Shown in pieces: positions 33,297 to 42,508 of a stretch of DNA of 42,537 nucleotides. Below the pieces are notes generated by a model. The model had not been told where the DNA came from. It worked only from the letters and a program-made list of their open reading frames with translations, and did not search any database. Origin of the DNA: JAKORR01 sp964608495 (lineage in GTDB: Bacteria; Armatimonadota; Zipacnadia; Zipacnadales; FEN-943). A program made the position numbers and the translations under genes. The stretch's first letter is position 1; every line of letters starts with the position of its first letter. The stretch covers positions 1 to 42,537 of the forward strand of contig CAZSOQ010000007.1 of the NCBI GenBank assembly GCA_964608495.1, in the 5' to 3' direction.

Positions 33297-36200
33297 TCAC
33301 TCAAGGACCACAGCCAGCTCCTGACCCTCCCGAAGCGTGGTCCTCTCGGGCAGCTCCACCTCGAGCCGCCCGCCTTGCAGCCTGTGTCGCGCCTGGATGT
33401 TCTCTCCCGCCACCGTCACCGTGACCTTCGAGACTTCCATCCCCTCGGGCACGGCGAAGACGAGAGACTTCACGTCCAGGTCCCCGTACTTCAGCTCCAG
33501 GCGCTCGGACTGCCTGCCGCCGGCGCGCGTCTGGGTGAAAAGGCCCCAGCCGCGGGCCGCGGTGAAGAAGGAGCAATGGTTCTCGGGCTTCCACAGCGGA
33601 CTGAACCCGATCCTGGCCGCCGGCCCGTCGTACACGAAGCCCTGGCAGGCCAACAGCATGGACCAGATGCTCATGGGCCGCGCATAGAACTTGCCGCATT
33701 CGTCGTCGCAGAAGGGGTTGCCACTGTAGCCCCAGGCGCTCTCCGACAGGCCGGTGCGCAGGCGCCCGTCGTAGCGATCGTAGGCGGCCCGCACCACAGC
33801 GAAGCCCTCCCGCAGCAGTCCCGCCTGCACCATCGCCACGGCCGCCGAGTACTCAAAGCCGCTCATCACCTCGTCGGCGTACAGCATGGTGGACCCGGCC
33901 TCCGGGCGGTCGGCCTTGGGCCAGGTGATCATCTGTAGGCCCGCATCGTCGTCGTCCACGAACTTGCGCGGCAGTTGCTCGATGCCGTGGAAGTCGGCGC
34001 GGAAGTTGTGCTTCAGCAGGGACTGCAGGGCGGTGCGTACCCGGTCGGGCGGGTAGAGCCACCCCAGGTCGAGCTGATGCGCCCACCACTGGCCCAGCAC
34101 CTGGTCAATGTGGCAACCGTTGCCGTAGTCGCGCTCCGGCTTGCCCTCCGGGACCTGGATGTAGTACTCGCCGTTCCACAACGTCTCGTTCTGGGTGACG
34201 GCGCCCGCTTCCCTGATCCGGCGGTAGCGGTCGCCCACGGCCGCGTCGCCCCGCAGCAGCGCCATCTTCTCGGCCGCCGCCAGAGCCGCGAGGTACAAGC
34301 TCCCGAGCCAGGACGAGGAGCCGCTCGCCTCGGCGTCGAGGGTGTTGTGCTGGGGCCCCGACAGAACGCCGTCCTCATCGGCGTCCCAGGTGGCGATCAC
34401 GAAGTCCATGGCGGCGCGGACCTTGGGCCAGTGCTCGGCGAGCCACCGACCATCCGCGGTCATCAGATGCTCGCGGTAGGAGTTGAGCACCGAGCCACAC
34501 TGGCCGTCCACCGCGGCGGCGAAGGTGCCCTGCCTGAAGGGCACGAGGCCGCTCGGCGTCTGGTAGCGGAACTCCTGCTCGCGCATTGCCCGGGCGATGG
34601 ACGGGAACAGGCGGGCGTGAGCCTGGGCGTAATGCCAGACGTGACTGCAGTTGCCGGAGCAGCAGCCGCCGCCCGCCGAGCAGCCTTCCCATCCGCCGAA
34701 GTACCCGCTCCTCGTCCAGAAGCAGGTCGAGCTGCGCAGCACGACCACCTGCGAGCTGATGCGGTCCAACAGCCAGTGGGGCAGGTTCGTAGCGTAGAAG
34801 CTGTCGTGGTAGAGCCGCGTGAGCCGCGTGAGCTCGGGCAGGCGCTCCCGCAACTCCCGCGCCACGGCCAGGGCGTCGCTCCACCAGGCCGCGTAGCGGT
34901 TGCCATAGCCGCCCCAGGCGCCGTGGCCGTGCCGGGCGTTGGGGAAGTGCCAGGTGAGCACGAAGGTCACCGTGCGCTTCTCGCCCGGCCCGAGCTCGAA
35001 GCCCATGGACAGGGCGCCGTCCACCGTCTCGCCCCCGGGCGACGGGCCGGCGGCCTCGGGTCCCTGCAGCTTGCCCTCCGCGGCGAACCGCGCGTGCAGG
35101 GTCTCCAGGTCGTCCCATGCGGCGCAGGCCGTCGCGTCCTCCCCCATCGCCGCCAGGACCAGGTCGCCATAGCCGGGCGCGTCCTCCGGCTGCTCCGCCG
35201 TCATGTGCAGGAAGGTCGTGGCGCCGTCGCGCAGGGCCTCGGTCTTGTTGCCGTCGTAGGCCGGGTGGGACCGACCGTTGATGCCGCCGTCGCCCGTGAA
35301 GCCCACGGCGTTCTGCTGCGTGGCCAGGAAGGCGACAGCCACCGTCTGCTGGGTCGGGTTCTCGGCCGTCAGGTTGTAGATGGCACAGGGGATCGCCGAG
35401 TTCCTTTCGTCGAGCGGGACGAGCGGGCTGAAGGTCTCCATGCTCACGCGCACGGGCAGGTCCGGGTCCTCGAAGTCGAACCACCCGAAGGGGTACTCGC
35501 CGCGGAAGCTGAGACCCGCCAGGGCCGCAAAAGGCCCGACGGCCGCCGTCTGCAGCGCTCTCACCACGGGCGCGCTGTCCCCGGATCTGACGCGCACGGC
35601 GAAGAAGCTGTTGGGGATGGCGACGCGCGTCAGGTTGTTGAAGATGTGCCAGATATGCCGGACGGCCTGACCGTTAATCTCGATACTCCCCGTCCCGATG
35701 CCTCCCACGGGAAGACTGACGCCGGTCAGGTACTCACCCGCGTACACTTTCGTCTCGCCCTCGGCGAAGAGCCTGTCTTCTGACATGCGTTCCACCAGCC
35801 TTTGGGCTCGCGTTGCCTCGAACTGAGCCAATCGTTCCCTACGCATACGGGCGAGGCGCTCGGCCAGGTCGGCCGTGCCCTGCTCGTCCAGCTTGCCCTG
35901 GGCCTGCACGTCGTCCAGCGTGACGTGCCCCCAGGACCCCCGGTTCTGGTCGAAGACCTCGAGGAAGACCTTCTGTCCCAAGAGCTCGGCCCCGTCCCAT
36001 ACCACTCGGCGCATGACCTCGGAGTTGTCCCCGTGGGCCTTCAGGACTTCCGTGCCGTCCAGCGTGCACAGAGCCACGTAGGTGTCGCTGTGCGAGCCGC
36101 CCCCCACCAGCAGCGAGACATTGCCCTCGGCCAGCTCGAAGACCGGGGACAGAACGATGCCTGTCATCCGATCGTCCGCTGCGCCGTTGGCGCGCTCGAG

Positions 36201-36428
36201 CGTGCTCAGGAAGTAGACGCCCTGCTTGTTGTAGCTGACGGAGGGCTGGTTGTGGAATCTGGCGCGGTCGCAGACGAGGTTGTCGAACTTGCCCTCAACG
36301 ACCTGCCATCCCTGCAGGTCGCCGGTCTCGAAGTCAAAGCGCAGCCCGTCGGCGCCGGCCAGGCACATCGCCCCCAGCACCAGCGCCGCCATCGCGCAGA
36401 GCGTTCCCCAGTGCCGCGGGCAGGCCAT
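33297..36428 (-). CDS. Secreted glycoside hydrolase, GH116/DUF608-like
   Basis: A 1043-residue exported protein. The signal peptide is about residues 1-26 (CAMAALVLGAMCLAG). About 29-180 is a beta-sandwich module beginning FDFETGDLQGWQVVEG. The GH116 N-terminal domain contains SLPVGGIGTGSIEING at about 238. The alpha/alpha-barrel has FGGWEGCSAGGGCCSGNCSH, with Glu581 in the region of the family nucleophile, and NTLDAEASGSSSW with Asp698 as likely acid/base. GH116 enzymes act on beta-glucosides, beta-xylosides or glucosylceramides; specificity is open. The ATG at 36428 has GGGAG upstream, with a second candidate Met 12 codons on. It is the second gene of a minus-strand pair, 36 bases after the zinc-ribbon gene. 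Confidence 0.9.
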   Translation of the reverse strand: MACPRHWGTLCAMAALVLGAMCLAGADGLRFDFETGDLQGWQVVEGKFDNLVCDRARFHNQPSVSYNKQGVYFLSTLERANGAADDRMTGIVLSPVFELAEGNVSLLVGGGSHSDTYVALCTLDGTEVLKAHGDNSEVMRRVVWDGAELLGQKVFLEVFDQNRGSWGHVTLDDVQAQGKLDEQGTADLAERLARMRRERLAQFEATRAQRLVERMSEDRLFAEGETKVYAGEYLTGVSLPVGGIGTGSIEINGQAVRHIWHIFNNLTRVAIPNSFFAVRVRSGDSAPVVRALQTAAVGPFAALAGLSFRGEYPFGWFDFEDPDLPVRVSMETFSPLVPLDERNSAIPCAIYNLTAENPTQQTVAVAFLATQQNAVGFTGDGGINGRSHPAYDGNKTEALRDGATTFLHMTAEQPEDAPGYGDLVLAAMGEDATACAAWDDLETLHARFAAEGKLQGPEAAGPSPGGETVDGALSMGFELGPGEKRTVTFVLTWHFPNARHGHGAWGGYGNRYAAWWSDALAVARELRERLPELTRLTRLYHDSFYATNLPHWLLDRISSQVVVLRSSTCFWTRSGYFGGWEGCSAGGGCCSGNCSHVWHYAQAHARLFPSIARAMREQEFRYQTPSGLVPFRQGTFAAAVDGQCGSVLNSYREHLMTADGRWLAEHWPKVRAAMDFVIATWDADEDGVLSGPQHNTLDAEASGSSSWLGSLYLAALAAAEKMALLRGDAAVGDRYRRIREAGAVTQNETLWNGEYYIQVPEGKPERDYGNGCHIDQVLGQWWAHQLDLGWLYPPDRVRTALQSLLKHNFRADFHGIEQLPRKFVDDDDAGLQMITWPKADRPEAGSTMLYADEVMSGFEYSAAVAMVQAGLLREGFAVVRAAYDRYDGRLRTGLSESAWGYSGNPFCDDECGKFYARPMSIWSMLLACQGFVYDGPAARIGFSPLWKPENHCSFFTAARGWGLFTQTRAGGRQSERLELKYGDLDVKSLVFAVPEGMEVSKVTVTVAGENIQARHRLQGGRLEVELPERTTLREGQELAVVLE

Positions 36429-36464
36429 GGTCAACGCACTCCCTGGGCGCAAGGGCCCGCGAGG

Positions 36465-37661
36465 CTACTCCTGCTGTCCCATCTGCTGCCAGTCGAGGTC
36501 GGAGCCGATGTTCGGGTTGAAGTTCGGGTCGTCGGTGAGAATGTACTCACCCAGCGGGTTAGCCCAGGCGTGGCCGTAGCCGCCGGGCAGCTCGACACCC
36601 CGGCCCTCGTAGGGATCGTGGTACTCGTCCACACCCCGGATGGCCTGGCTGAAGCGCTCCGAGATGCGGTCCATCGTGTCCTGCCGCTGCTGGTAGGTGT
36701 CCATCATCATGTCGCTGATCTCGGAGCTGGTCTGGCTGACGATGCGGCTGATCTGGCCTACGTGCTGGATCTGCTGGATCTGGTTCTGGATGAGGAACTG
36801 GCTCACCTGCATGTAGCGGCCGAACCACTGCGGGTTGAGGCGAAAGGAGTGGGCGACGGCGAGGAACAGGTCCGCCAGGTCATCGAGCTGCCCCTGCAGC
36901 GCCCGGAAGGAGAAAAGGTAGTCCGCCATCCAGAAGATATGCTCGACGGCCCCGAAGAGCATCGGCATGCTGGTGCGGCTGACCTCCACCACGCCGTACA
37001 GCTCTTCCTCGAGCCTGGCGCCGCCGGCGTCGTACTGGAAGCGCACGCGGGCCCCCTCGGCGGTGGTGAAGGCGTCGGGCGCCGCGGGGCTGTTGGCCCG
37101 CATCTGGTCCACGAGATCGGGCAGCACCTCTTCGGACAGGATCTGCAGGCGGCCCACGTTGCCCCGATACCTGGGCAGCACGATTTCCTGCAGCACCCGC
37201 TGCACAGGCATGGGCTCGCGCACCTCGTTGCCGAAGTACAGGCTGCCCACCGGGAAGGTCATGTGGACCATCGGGTTGTTGGTCCAGTAGAAGGGCAGGT
37301 TGGGGAAGACCTCGAAGGCCTCGCAGCCCTGAGGGTTGGCGACGCGGAACCCGACCACCGCGGGCATGCCGGGGTTGTTCATCAGCCAGTGCACGCCGCC
37401 GGCGAACTCCCACCCGACCGGGATGAGCATCCTGAAGGCCTCACAGCCAATGCCCTGCCGGTCCTCGCAGACGATGGGCCTTAGCCGCATGCCTCGCACG
37501 ACGGTAGGCTGTTGTCCCTCCGCCGCCTGGCCCGTCCCACCGGACAGGATGAGCCGCGCGCCGCAGTACCGGCAGATAATCTGCTCGCCCACTGACGGAA
37601 GTGAAGCGCCACACTGCGGACAGACAGCCGCCGCGAAGCTAGGGTCGCCCTCGTGTGCCAT
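36465..37661 (-). CDS. Zinc-ribbon protein of unknown function
   Basis: A 398-residue protein I cannot assign. The N terminus has a four-cysteine zinc ribbon (CPQCG with Cys14/Cys17 and CRYCG with Cys30/Cys33). Residues about 55-250 form a mixed alpha/beta region rich in aromatic residues. Residues about 270-330 are a polar, Gln-rich helical stretch (QFLIQNQIQQIQHVGQISRI) likely to form a coiled coil. The C terminus carries the segment EYHDPYEGRGVELPGGYGHA and then DDPNFNPN, a pattern I recall in conserved hypothetical proteins of other phyla. There is no signal peptide or membrane helix. GGGAGG precedes the ATG. It is first in an operon with the secreted GH116-like enzyme, an odd partner for a cytoplasmic protein. 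Confidence 0.85.
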   Translation of the reverse strand: MAHEGDPSFAAAVCPQCGASLPSVGEQIICRYCGARLILSGGTGQAAEGQQPTVVRGMRLRPIVCEDRQGIGCEAFRMLIPVGWEFAGGVHWLMNNPGMPAVVGFRVANPQGCEAFEVFPNLPFYWTNNPMVHMTFPVGSLYFGNEVREPMPVQRVLQEIVLPRYRGNVGRLQILSEEVLPDLVDQMRANSPAAPDAFTTAEGARVRFQYDAGGARLEEELYGVVEVSRTSMPMLFGAVEHIFWMADYLFSFRALQGQLDDLADLFLAVAHSFRLNPQWFGRYMQVSQFLIQNQIQQIQHVGQISRIVSQTSSEISDMMMDTYQQRQDTMDRISERFSQAIRGVDEYHDPYEGRGVELPGGYGHAWANPLGEYILTDDPNFNPNIGSDLDWQQMGQQE

Positions 37662-37969
37662 GTTCGCCTCCCGAGGGGCGCGGGCGACGACGGCCCGCTC
37701 TTCGCCCGCCGGCCCCGGGCCCGCCTGGGTTCCTGGCGTTGCCGACCCGCCCTCGCCGTGCCTGCGGATCGGGACTTCGCGCCGCCCTCCCGGGCTCCTT
37801 CACGGTACCGGGGTGACCCGGGCGTCCCGGGTGCCGATACGCCAAGCAGACGCGCCCGAGGGCCTCTGCCCTGGTCAGCCCCTCGCGGTTTCGGTAGACT
37901 CGTTCGGCGCGCGACCGTCGGGCGTCGCGTGAGCAGTCCACCCGCACCGTCAGGGAAAGGGATCCCGCC
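37662..37969. other. Divergent intergenic region with a GC palindrome
   Basis: 308 bases between the divergent zinc-ribbon (-) and URO-D-like (+) genes. ACCCGGG (37816-37822) and CCCGGGT (37826-37832) form a perfect 7-bp inverted repeat around CGT, near the middle, as an operator might. No clear -35/-10 pair is visible on either strand. The right edge carries AAAGGGAT as a weak RBS for the URO-D-like gene. Confidence 0.4.
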
Positions 37970-39073
37970 ATGTCGCCGTGCCAGGGCACCAACTCGGGCC
38001 TGCTCGAATACCGCGAGGACTGGCCCGAGGCCGCGGAGCGTCTCGCTCGATGGTGGGAGGGCGGCTACCTCGGGCGCCCCGCCATGCACGTCACGGCCCC
38101 GCGCGAGGGCGTCGCGAGGCGCGAGGTGCCGCAGGCGCCCGACCTCTGGGAGCACTGGACCAACCCCGACTACGTGGTGCCCCGGACGGAGGAGGCCATG
38201 CGCACCACGGCCTTCCTCGGCGAGGGCTGCCCCCTGAGCTGGGTGAATCTCGGCCCGGTGTCCCAAGCGGGCTTCCTCGGCACCCCCATCCACGTCATGC
38301 CCTACACGGTGTGGCAGACGCCCATCGTTGAGGACTGGGAGAGCTACGAGCCGGTCTTCGACCCGAGCAACGAGTGGTGGCAGATCACGCGGCGGCTGAC
38401 CCAGGCTCTGCTGGACGCTGCCCAGGGGAAGTGGTTCGTGGCGAACGCCGACCTGGCCGAGGCGGCCGACGTGATGTCGTACCTGCGCGGCCCCGAGCGC
38501 CTGTGCGTGGACCTGCTGGAGGCCCGCCCGGAGAGGCTGAAGGAGATCCGCGACCGGATCGCGGAGCTGCTGTTCTTCTTCTATGACGAGCTCGTGGCGA
38601 TGACGGACGGCTATCAGGTGGGCACCGCGTCCTGGCTGGGGGTGTGGTCGCCCGAGCGCACGTCAACGCTGCAGTGCGACTTCTCGTGCATGATCTCCAA
38701 GCCCATGTTCGACGAGTTCTTCGCACCGGCGCTGGCCCGCCAGACCGAGTACCTCGACCACGTCATCTACCACCTGGACGGCCCGGGCGCGATCCACCAT
38801 CTCGAGACGCTGCTCAGCTTCCCGCGGCTGCACGCCATCCAGTGGGTCCCGGGCTCAGGCGACGAGCCGGCCGCTCATCCGCGGTGGCGACCGCTCCTGC
38901 GGCGGATCACCGAGGCGGGCGTGCGCGTGCACCTCTCGGTCAGCCCGGGCGACGTGGAGCCCCTGCTGCGGGACCTGCCCGCCGACGGGCTCTTTCTCGT
39001 CACCGGCTGCGGGAGGGAGGAGGACGCGAGGGAACTGCTGCGCCGGGCGGAAGAGTGGTCCTGGACGCGGTAG
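37970..39073 (+). CDS. URO-D family protein (second copy, divergent)
   Basis: A 367-residue protein with URO-D superfamily layout but only distant similarity to the one at 12762-13853. The recognisable parts are the C-terminal half. FSCMISKPMFDEFFAPALARQ matches the conserved region before the zinc loop. YHLDGPGAI supplies His268 and Asp270, and LVTGCG supplies Cys347. The same H-L-D-G...C arrangement occurs in the first copy. The N-terminal half is rich in Trp and Tyr. Methyl transfer is possible but no corrinoid or partner methyltransferase is encoded nearby. It leads a plus-strand group with the DegT aminotransferase 99 bases downstream. Confidence 0.82.
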   Translation: MSPCQGTNSGLLEYREDWPEAAERLARWWEGGYLGRPAMHVTAPREGVARREVPQAPDLWEHWTNPDYVVPRTEEAMRTTAFLGEGCPLSWVNLGPVSQAGFLGTPIHVMPYTVWQTPIVEDWESYEPVFDPSNEWWQITRRLTQALLDAAQGKWFVANADLAEAADVMSYLRGPERLCVDLLEARPERLKEIRDRIAELLFFFYDELVAMTDGYQVGTASWLGVWSPERTSTLQCDFSCMISKPMFDEFFAPALARQTEYLDHVIYHLDGPGAIHHLETLLSFPRLHAIQWVPGSGDEPAAHPRWRPLLRRITEAGVRVHLSVSPGDVEPLLRDLPADGLFLVTGCGREEDARELLRRAEEWSWTR

Positions 39074-39172
39074 GACGGCGCTCGGGCAGCCGTCGGCGCG
39101 GGGACGTGAAGGCGTGCGGGGCCCCGAGGAACACGCCCGATCTCGACACGCACCGCGGAAGGAGCGACAGGC

Positions 39173-40438
39173 ATGAGCGAACAGCTCGCGATCAAGGGCG
39201 GACCGAAGGCGGTGCCCGACGGGGCGGTGGGCCAGTGGCCGCCGATTGACGACGTGGACCGCGAGATGGTCCTCGCCTCTCTGAACGGTGGAGCGCACAC
39301 CTACGGTCCCAACTGCCGCGCGCTGGAAGAGGAGTTCGCGGCCTGGAACGGCAACAGGCACGCCGTCACGACCAACTCGGGCACGGCGGCGCTGCACATG
39401 TGCGTCGCGGCCTGCGACTGCGGTCCCGGGGATCAGGTCATCGTGCCCGCCTACTCCTGGTCGTCCTCAGCCACCTGCATCCTGCACCACAATGCCCTCC
39501 CGGTCTTCGTGGACCTGGACTTCGACACCGTGAACATCGCGGTGGACCGCATCGAGGAGGCCATCACGCCCCGCACGCGCGCCCTCATCGTCGTGCACCT
39601 GCATGGCCTGGCGGTGGACATGCCCAGGGTGATGGCCATCGCGGAGAAGCACGGGCTCATGGTCATCGAGGACTGCTGCCAAGCCCACGGCGCGATGGTG
39701 GCGGGGCGCAAGGTCGGCACCTGGGGCCATTGCGCCGCCTTCAGCTTCAACCAGAACAAGTGCCTGTGCTCGGGCGAGGGCGGGGCCTTCGTCACCGACG
39801 ACGAGGAGCTGCTGGGCCGTGCCCGCCAGCTCTGGTCCTTCGGCGAGACCCGCACGCCCGCCGAGTCGCGCGACTACCACTCCTACGCCCTCGGCTGGAT
39901 GTACCGCAACAACGACCTGACAGCCGCCTTCGGCCGCGCCCAGCTCACTAAGCTCGACGGCTACCTGGCGCAGACCCGGGCCAACGCCCTGCGCCTGCGC
40001 GAGTGCCTGGAAGGCACCCCCTACCTGATCCTGCCCGAAGAGCCGGCGGGTTTCCACCACAACTGGTACAACTACACGATCCGCTTCGACATGCAGGCCC
40101 TGGGCCACACGGAGGACGCGTCCGACTTCCGCTTCAGGATCATCAAGGCCATGCAGGCCGAGGGCGTGCAGACAGGCGTGTGGCAGAGCTTCATCCTCCC
40201 AGCCATGACCGTCTTCCAGGCCATGAACGGGTACGGGCAGGGCTGCCCGTGGAGCTGCCCTCACGCCGACCCGGTGGACTACTCGCTGGACCAGTACCCC
40301 GTGGCGCAGAAGCACTGCGACACCCACACCGGCATGACCAGTCCGCTGCGGCCGCCCAACGGGCCAGAGGTCGCCGAGCTGACGGCCGCCGGGATCCGCA
40401 AGGTGATGGAGAATCTCGACCAGCTCGAGGAGGACTGA
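39173..40438 (+). CDS. DegT/DnrJ/EryC1/StrS family aminotransferase
   Basis: A 421-residue PLP enzyme of the sugar/cyclitol aminotransferase family. Motifs in order: TNSGTAALHMCVAA (phosphate binding), VPAYSWSSSATCIL, VIEDCCQAHGA with the cofactor-binding aspartate, and FSFNQNKCLCSGEGG with Schiff-base Lys196. These enzymes transaminate ketosugars, keto-inositols or form AHBA. The C-terminal part (about 340-400) has an unusual Cys/His-containing loop (GCPWSCPHADP). GGAAGGAGCG precedes the ATG. It lies between the URO-D-like gene and a TIM-barrel isomerase, with a Gfo/Idh/MocA dehydrogenase downstream. A dehydrogenase plus DegT pair is the standard way to make an amino sugar or aminocyclitol, but the arrangement could also work in catabolism. 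Confidence 0.93.
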   Translation: MSEQLAIKGGPKAVPDGAVGQWPPIDDVDREMVLASLNGGAHTYGPNCRALEEEFAAWNGNRHAVTTNSGTAALHMCVAACDCGPGDQVIVPAYSWSSSATCILHHNALPVFVDLDFDTVNIAVDRIEEAITPRTRALIVVHLHGLAVDMPRVMAIAEKHGLMVIEDCCQAHGAMVAGRKVGTWGHCAAFSFNQNKCLCSGEGGAFVTDDEELLGRARQLWSFGETRTPAESRDYHSYALGWMYRNNDLTAAFGRAQLTKLDGYLAQTRANALRLRECLEGTPYLILPEEPAGFHHNWYNYTIRFDMQALGHTEDASDFRFRIIKAMQAEGVQTGVWQSFILPAMTVFQAMNGYGQGCPWSCPHADPVDYSLDQYPVAQKHCDTHTGMTSPLRPPNGPEVAELTAAGIRKVMENLDQLEED

Positions 40439-40493
40439 CGTCAGCCGCGGCCCCCCCCGGGGCTCGCCGGTCGCCGCCAGGAGGCATACAGAT

Positions 40494-41324
40494 ATGAAGA
40501 TATCCATGATGACCTACACGATGGCCCGGGGCTTCCCCGCCGGCGAGCGCTTCGACGTGCGCGCCCTGTGCGGATTCACCCGCGAGCTCGGCCTGGACGC
40601 CGTGGACTGGGTGACTACCTACGGCCACGACCCGGCCGACGTCCGGCGCGTCACCGACGACCACGGCCTTGCCAACGTCTGCTATACCTTCCCCTGCGAC
40701 CTCAACTTCCCGACGGCCGCCGAGCGCGCGGCGGGCCACGAGGCCTTCCTGCGCGGCATCGAGACGGCCCTGGTCCTCGGGGCCGACAAGGTGATGCTGC
40801 CCATCTCCGGCAAGGAGGGCGTGCCGCGCGAGGAGAGCTTCCGCAACGTGATGAACGGCCTGCACGAGGTGATCGGTCGGGCCGACGAGGCGGGCGTTAG
40901 CGTGACCGTCGAGCACTTCTCGACGCCCACCGCCCCCTTCATCGTCTCGGCCGATGTGAACCGCGCCATCGCCGAGCTGCCGCACCTCCGCGTGACGCTG
41001 GACAGCGGGAACTGCTTCATGGGCGGCGAGAGCGCCCGCGACGCCTTCGTGCGCAGCGCCGACTACATCATCCACGCCCACTTCAAGGACTGGAGCGTCT
41101 GCGCGCCCGACGCGCCCGGCGCCCGGCCCGGGCTGGATGGCCGGCACTACCGCGCTGTGCTGGTGGGCGAGGGCGACGTGGACAACGCCGACGCCGCGCG
41201 AGCCATGCTCGACCACGGCTACGAGGGCTATGTGAACTTCGAGTACGAAGGCGCGGAGCTGTCGCCGCGCGAAGCGACGATCGAGGGTGTGCGGCGGATG
41301 CGCGAGTGGATGGGACTGGCCTGA
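40494..41324 (+). CDS. Sugar phosphate isomerase/epimerase-like TIM barrel
   Basis: A 276-residue protein of the AP endonuclease 2/xylose-isomerase-like TIM-barrel superfamily. Expected metal ligands are visible in the usual order: glutamate in VTVEHFS, aspartate in VTLDSGNC, histidine in IHAHFKDW and the final glutamate in VNFEYEG. Members include inosose dehydratase, hydroxypyruvate isomerase and 3-keto-sugar epimerases or isomerases. CAGGAGG precedes the ATG by about 11 bases. Its place between DegT aminotransferase and Gfo/Idh/MocA dehydrogenase is typical of keto-sugar or inositol conversion clusters. The exact reaction is not determinable here. Confidence 0.91.
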   Translation: MKISMMTYTMARGFPAGERFDVRALCGFTRELGLDAVDWVTTYGHDPADVRRVTDDHGLANVCYTFPCDLNFPTAAERAAGHEAFLRGIETALVLGADKVMLPISGKEGVPREESFRNVMNGLHEVIGRADEAGVSVTVEHFSTPTAPFIVSADVNRAIAELPHLRVTLDSGNCFMGGESARDAFVRSADYIIHAHFKDWSVCAPDAPGARPGLDGRHYRAVLVGEGDVDNADAARAMLDHGYEGYVNFEYEGAELSPREATIEGVRRMREWMGLA

Positions 41325-41476
41325 CGGCCCCGGGGCTTCGGTTCGGCGACCCCATGCGCCCCGCGTGCGCCCGCTACCTGGCGGCGGGCGAAGGAATCGC
41401 CGCGCCCGCGAGGGAATCACTGGACGCACGCAGGCGTCACGCGGGAGCACGTACTGCCACCAAGGGAGTGACGACG

Positions 41477-42508
41477 ATGGGCTCGATAGGTGTCGGAGTA
41501 GTGGGCCTCGGCTGGGCGGCCAGTGGCCACTTGCCGGCCTTCCACGCCAACCCCCATGCTGATCTCGTGGCCGTGTGCACGAGCAAGACCCCGGAGGAAG
41601 CCCGGAAGATGTGCGACTGCCCCGTGGCCGTGTATAGCGACTACGACGAGTTCCTTGCCCACGAGGGCCTCGACGTCGTGGACATCTGCACGCCCCACCA
41701 CATGCACGCCGAACAGGCCATCAAGGCCGCCAGGGCCGGTAAGCACCTGATGATCGAGAAGCCGCTGGCGGTGAACTGCGATGCCCTGCTCGCCATGCGG
41801 GACGCCATCACCAGGGCCGGGGTGAAGTCCACGGTCTACTTCGAGCTGCGCTTCATCCCCCACTTCGCGCTGGTGAAGTCCGCCATTGCCCGCGGCCTGC
41901 TGGGTGACGTCCACTATCTCGAGGTGGACTACTACCACGGGATCGGCCCCTGGTACGGGCAGTACGCGTGGAACGTGAGGAAGGCGATCGGGGGCAGCGC
42001 TCTCATCACGGCCGGCTGCCACGCCCTCGACGCCCTGCTGTACTTCGCCGAGCGCGAGGTCGAGGAAGTCTATGCCTACTCCACGCGCTCGACCGCCCCG
42101 GACCTCAGGGAGTACGAATACGACACGACGTCCGCGGCCCTGCTGCGGTTCGCCGACGGCACCTGCGGCAAGTGCGTGTCCTGCGTGGACTGCCGCCAGC
42201 CCTATCTGTTCAACATCCACCTGGTGGGCAGCAAGGGCACGCTATGGAACGACCAGCTCTGGTCCACCCAGCTTGAGGGCGTCCAGCCGGACCAGTGGAT
42301 CGCTGTGCCGACCACGCGCGCCGAGTCGGGGGACACGCTGGACCACCCCTACCCGCCCCAGGTGAACGAGTTCGTGCAGTGCCTGCTCGAGGGGCGCGAC
42401 TCGGCCATCAACTTCGAGGAAGCCTTCCGCACGCACCGCGTGATCTTCGCCATCGAGCGGTCGCTGGCAGAGCACAGGCCGGTGAAGCTGGCCGAGATGC
42501 CCGCTTAG
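41477..42508 (+). CDS. Gfo/Idh/MocA family oxidoreductase
   Basis: A 343-residue NAD(P)-dependent dehydrogenase. The Rossmann motif is GVVGLGWAASGHLPAF and the second strand ends VAVCTSKTPEE, without the usual Asp, which may permit NADP. The catalytic EKPLAV is intact (Lys95), unlike the EKA of the paralogue at 6873. The second motif is TAGCHALDALLYF with His182 and Asp185. GGGAG precedes the ATG at 41477; the open frame extends into the upstream gap and the end of the TIM-barrel gene but without an RBS. It closes the URO-D, DegT, TIM-barrel group. The likely substrate is a sugar or inositol hydroxyl. After its stop 29 bases remain, with nothing recognisable. Confidence 0.94.
   Translation: MGSIGVGVVGLGWAASGHLPAFHANPHADLVAVCTSKTPEEARKMCDCPVAVYSDYDEFLAHEGLDVVDICTPHHMHAEQAIKAARAGKHLMIEKPLAVNCDALLAMRDAITRAGVKSTVYFELRFIPHFALVKSAIARGLLGDVHYLEVDYYHGIGPWYGQYAWNVRKAIGGSALITAGCHALDALLYFAEREVEEVYAYSTRSTAPDLREYEYDTTSAALLRFADGTCGKCVSCVDCRQPYLFNIHLVGSKGTLWNDQLWSTQLEGVQPDQWIAVPTTRAESGDTLDHPYPPQVNEFVQCLLEGRDSAINFEEAFRTHRVIFAIERSLAEHRPVKLAEMPA

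Noticed and set aside
33975..37484. Two long plus-strand open frames (602 and 560 codons)
   Set aside because: Antisense to the GH116-like and zinc-ribbon genes; composition is typical of reverse-frame GC shadows.
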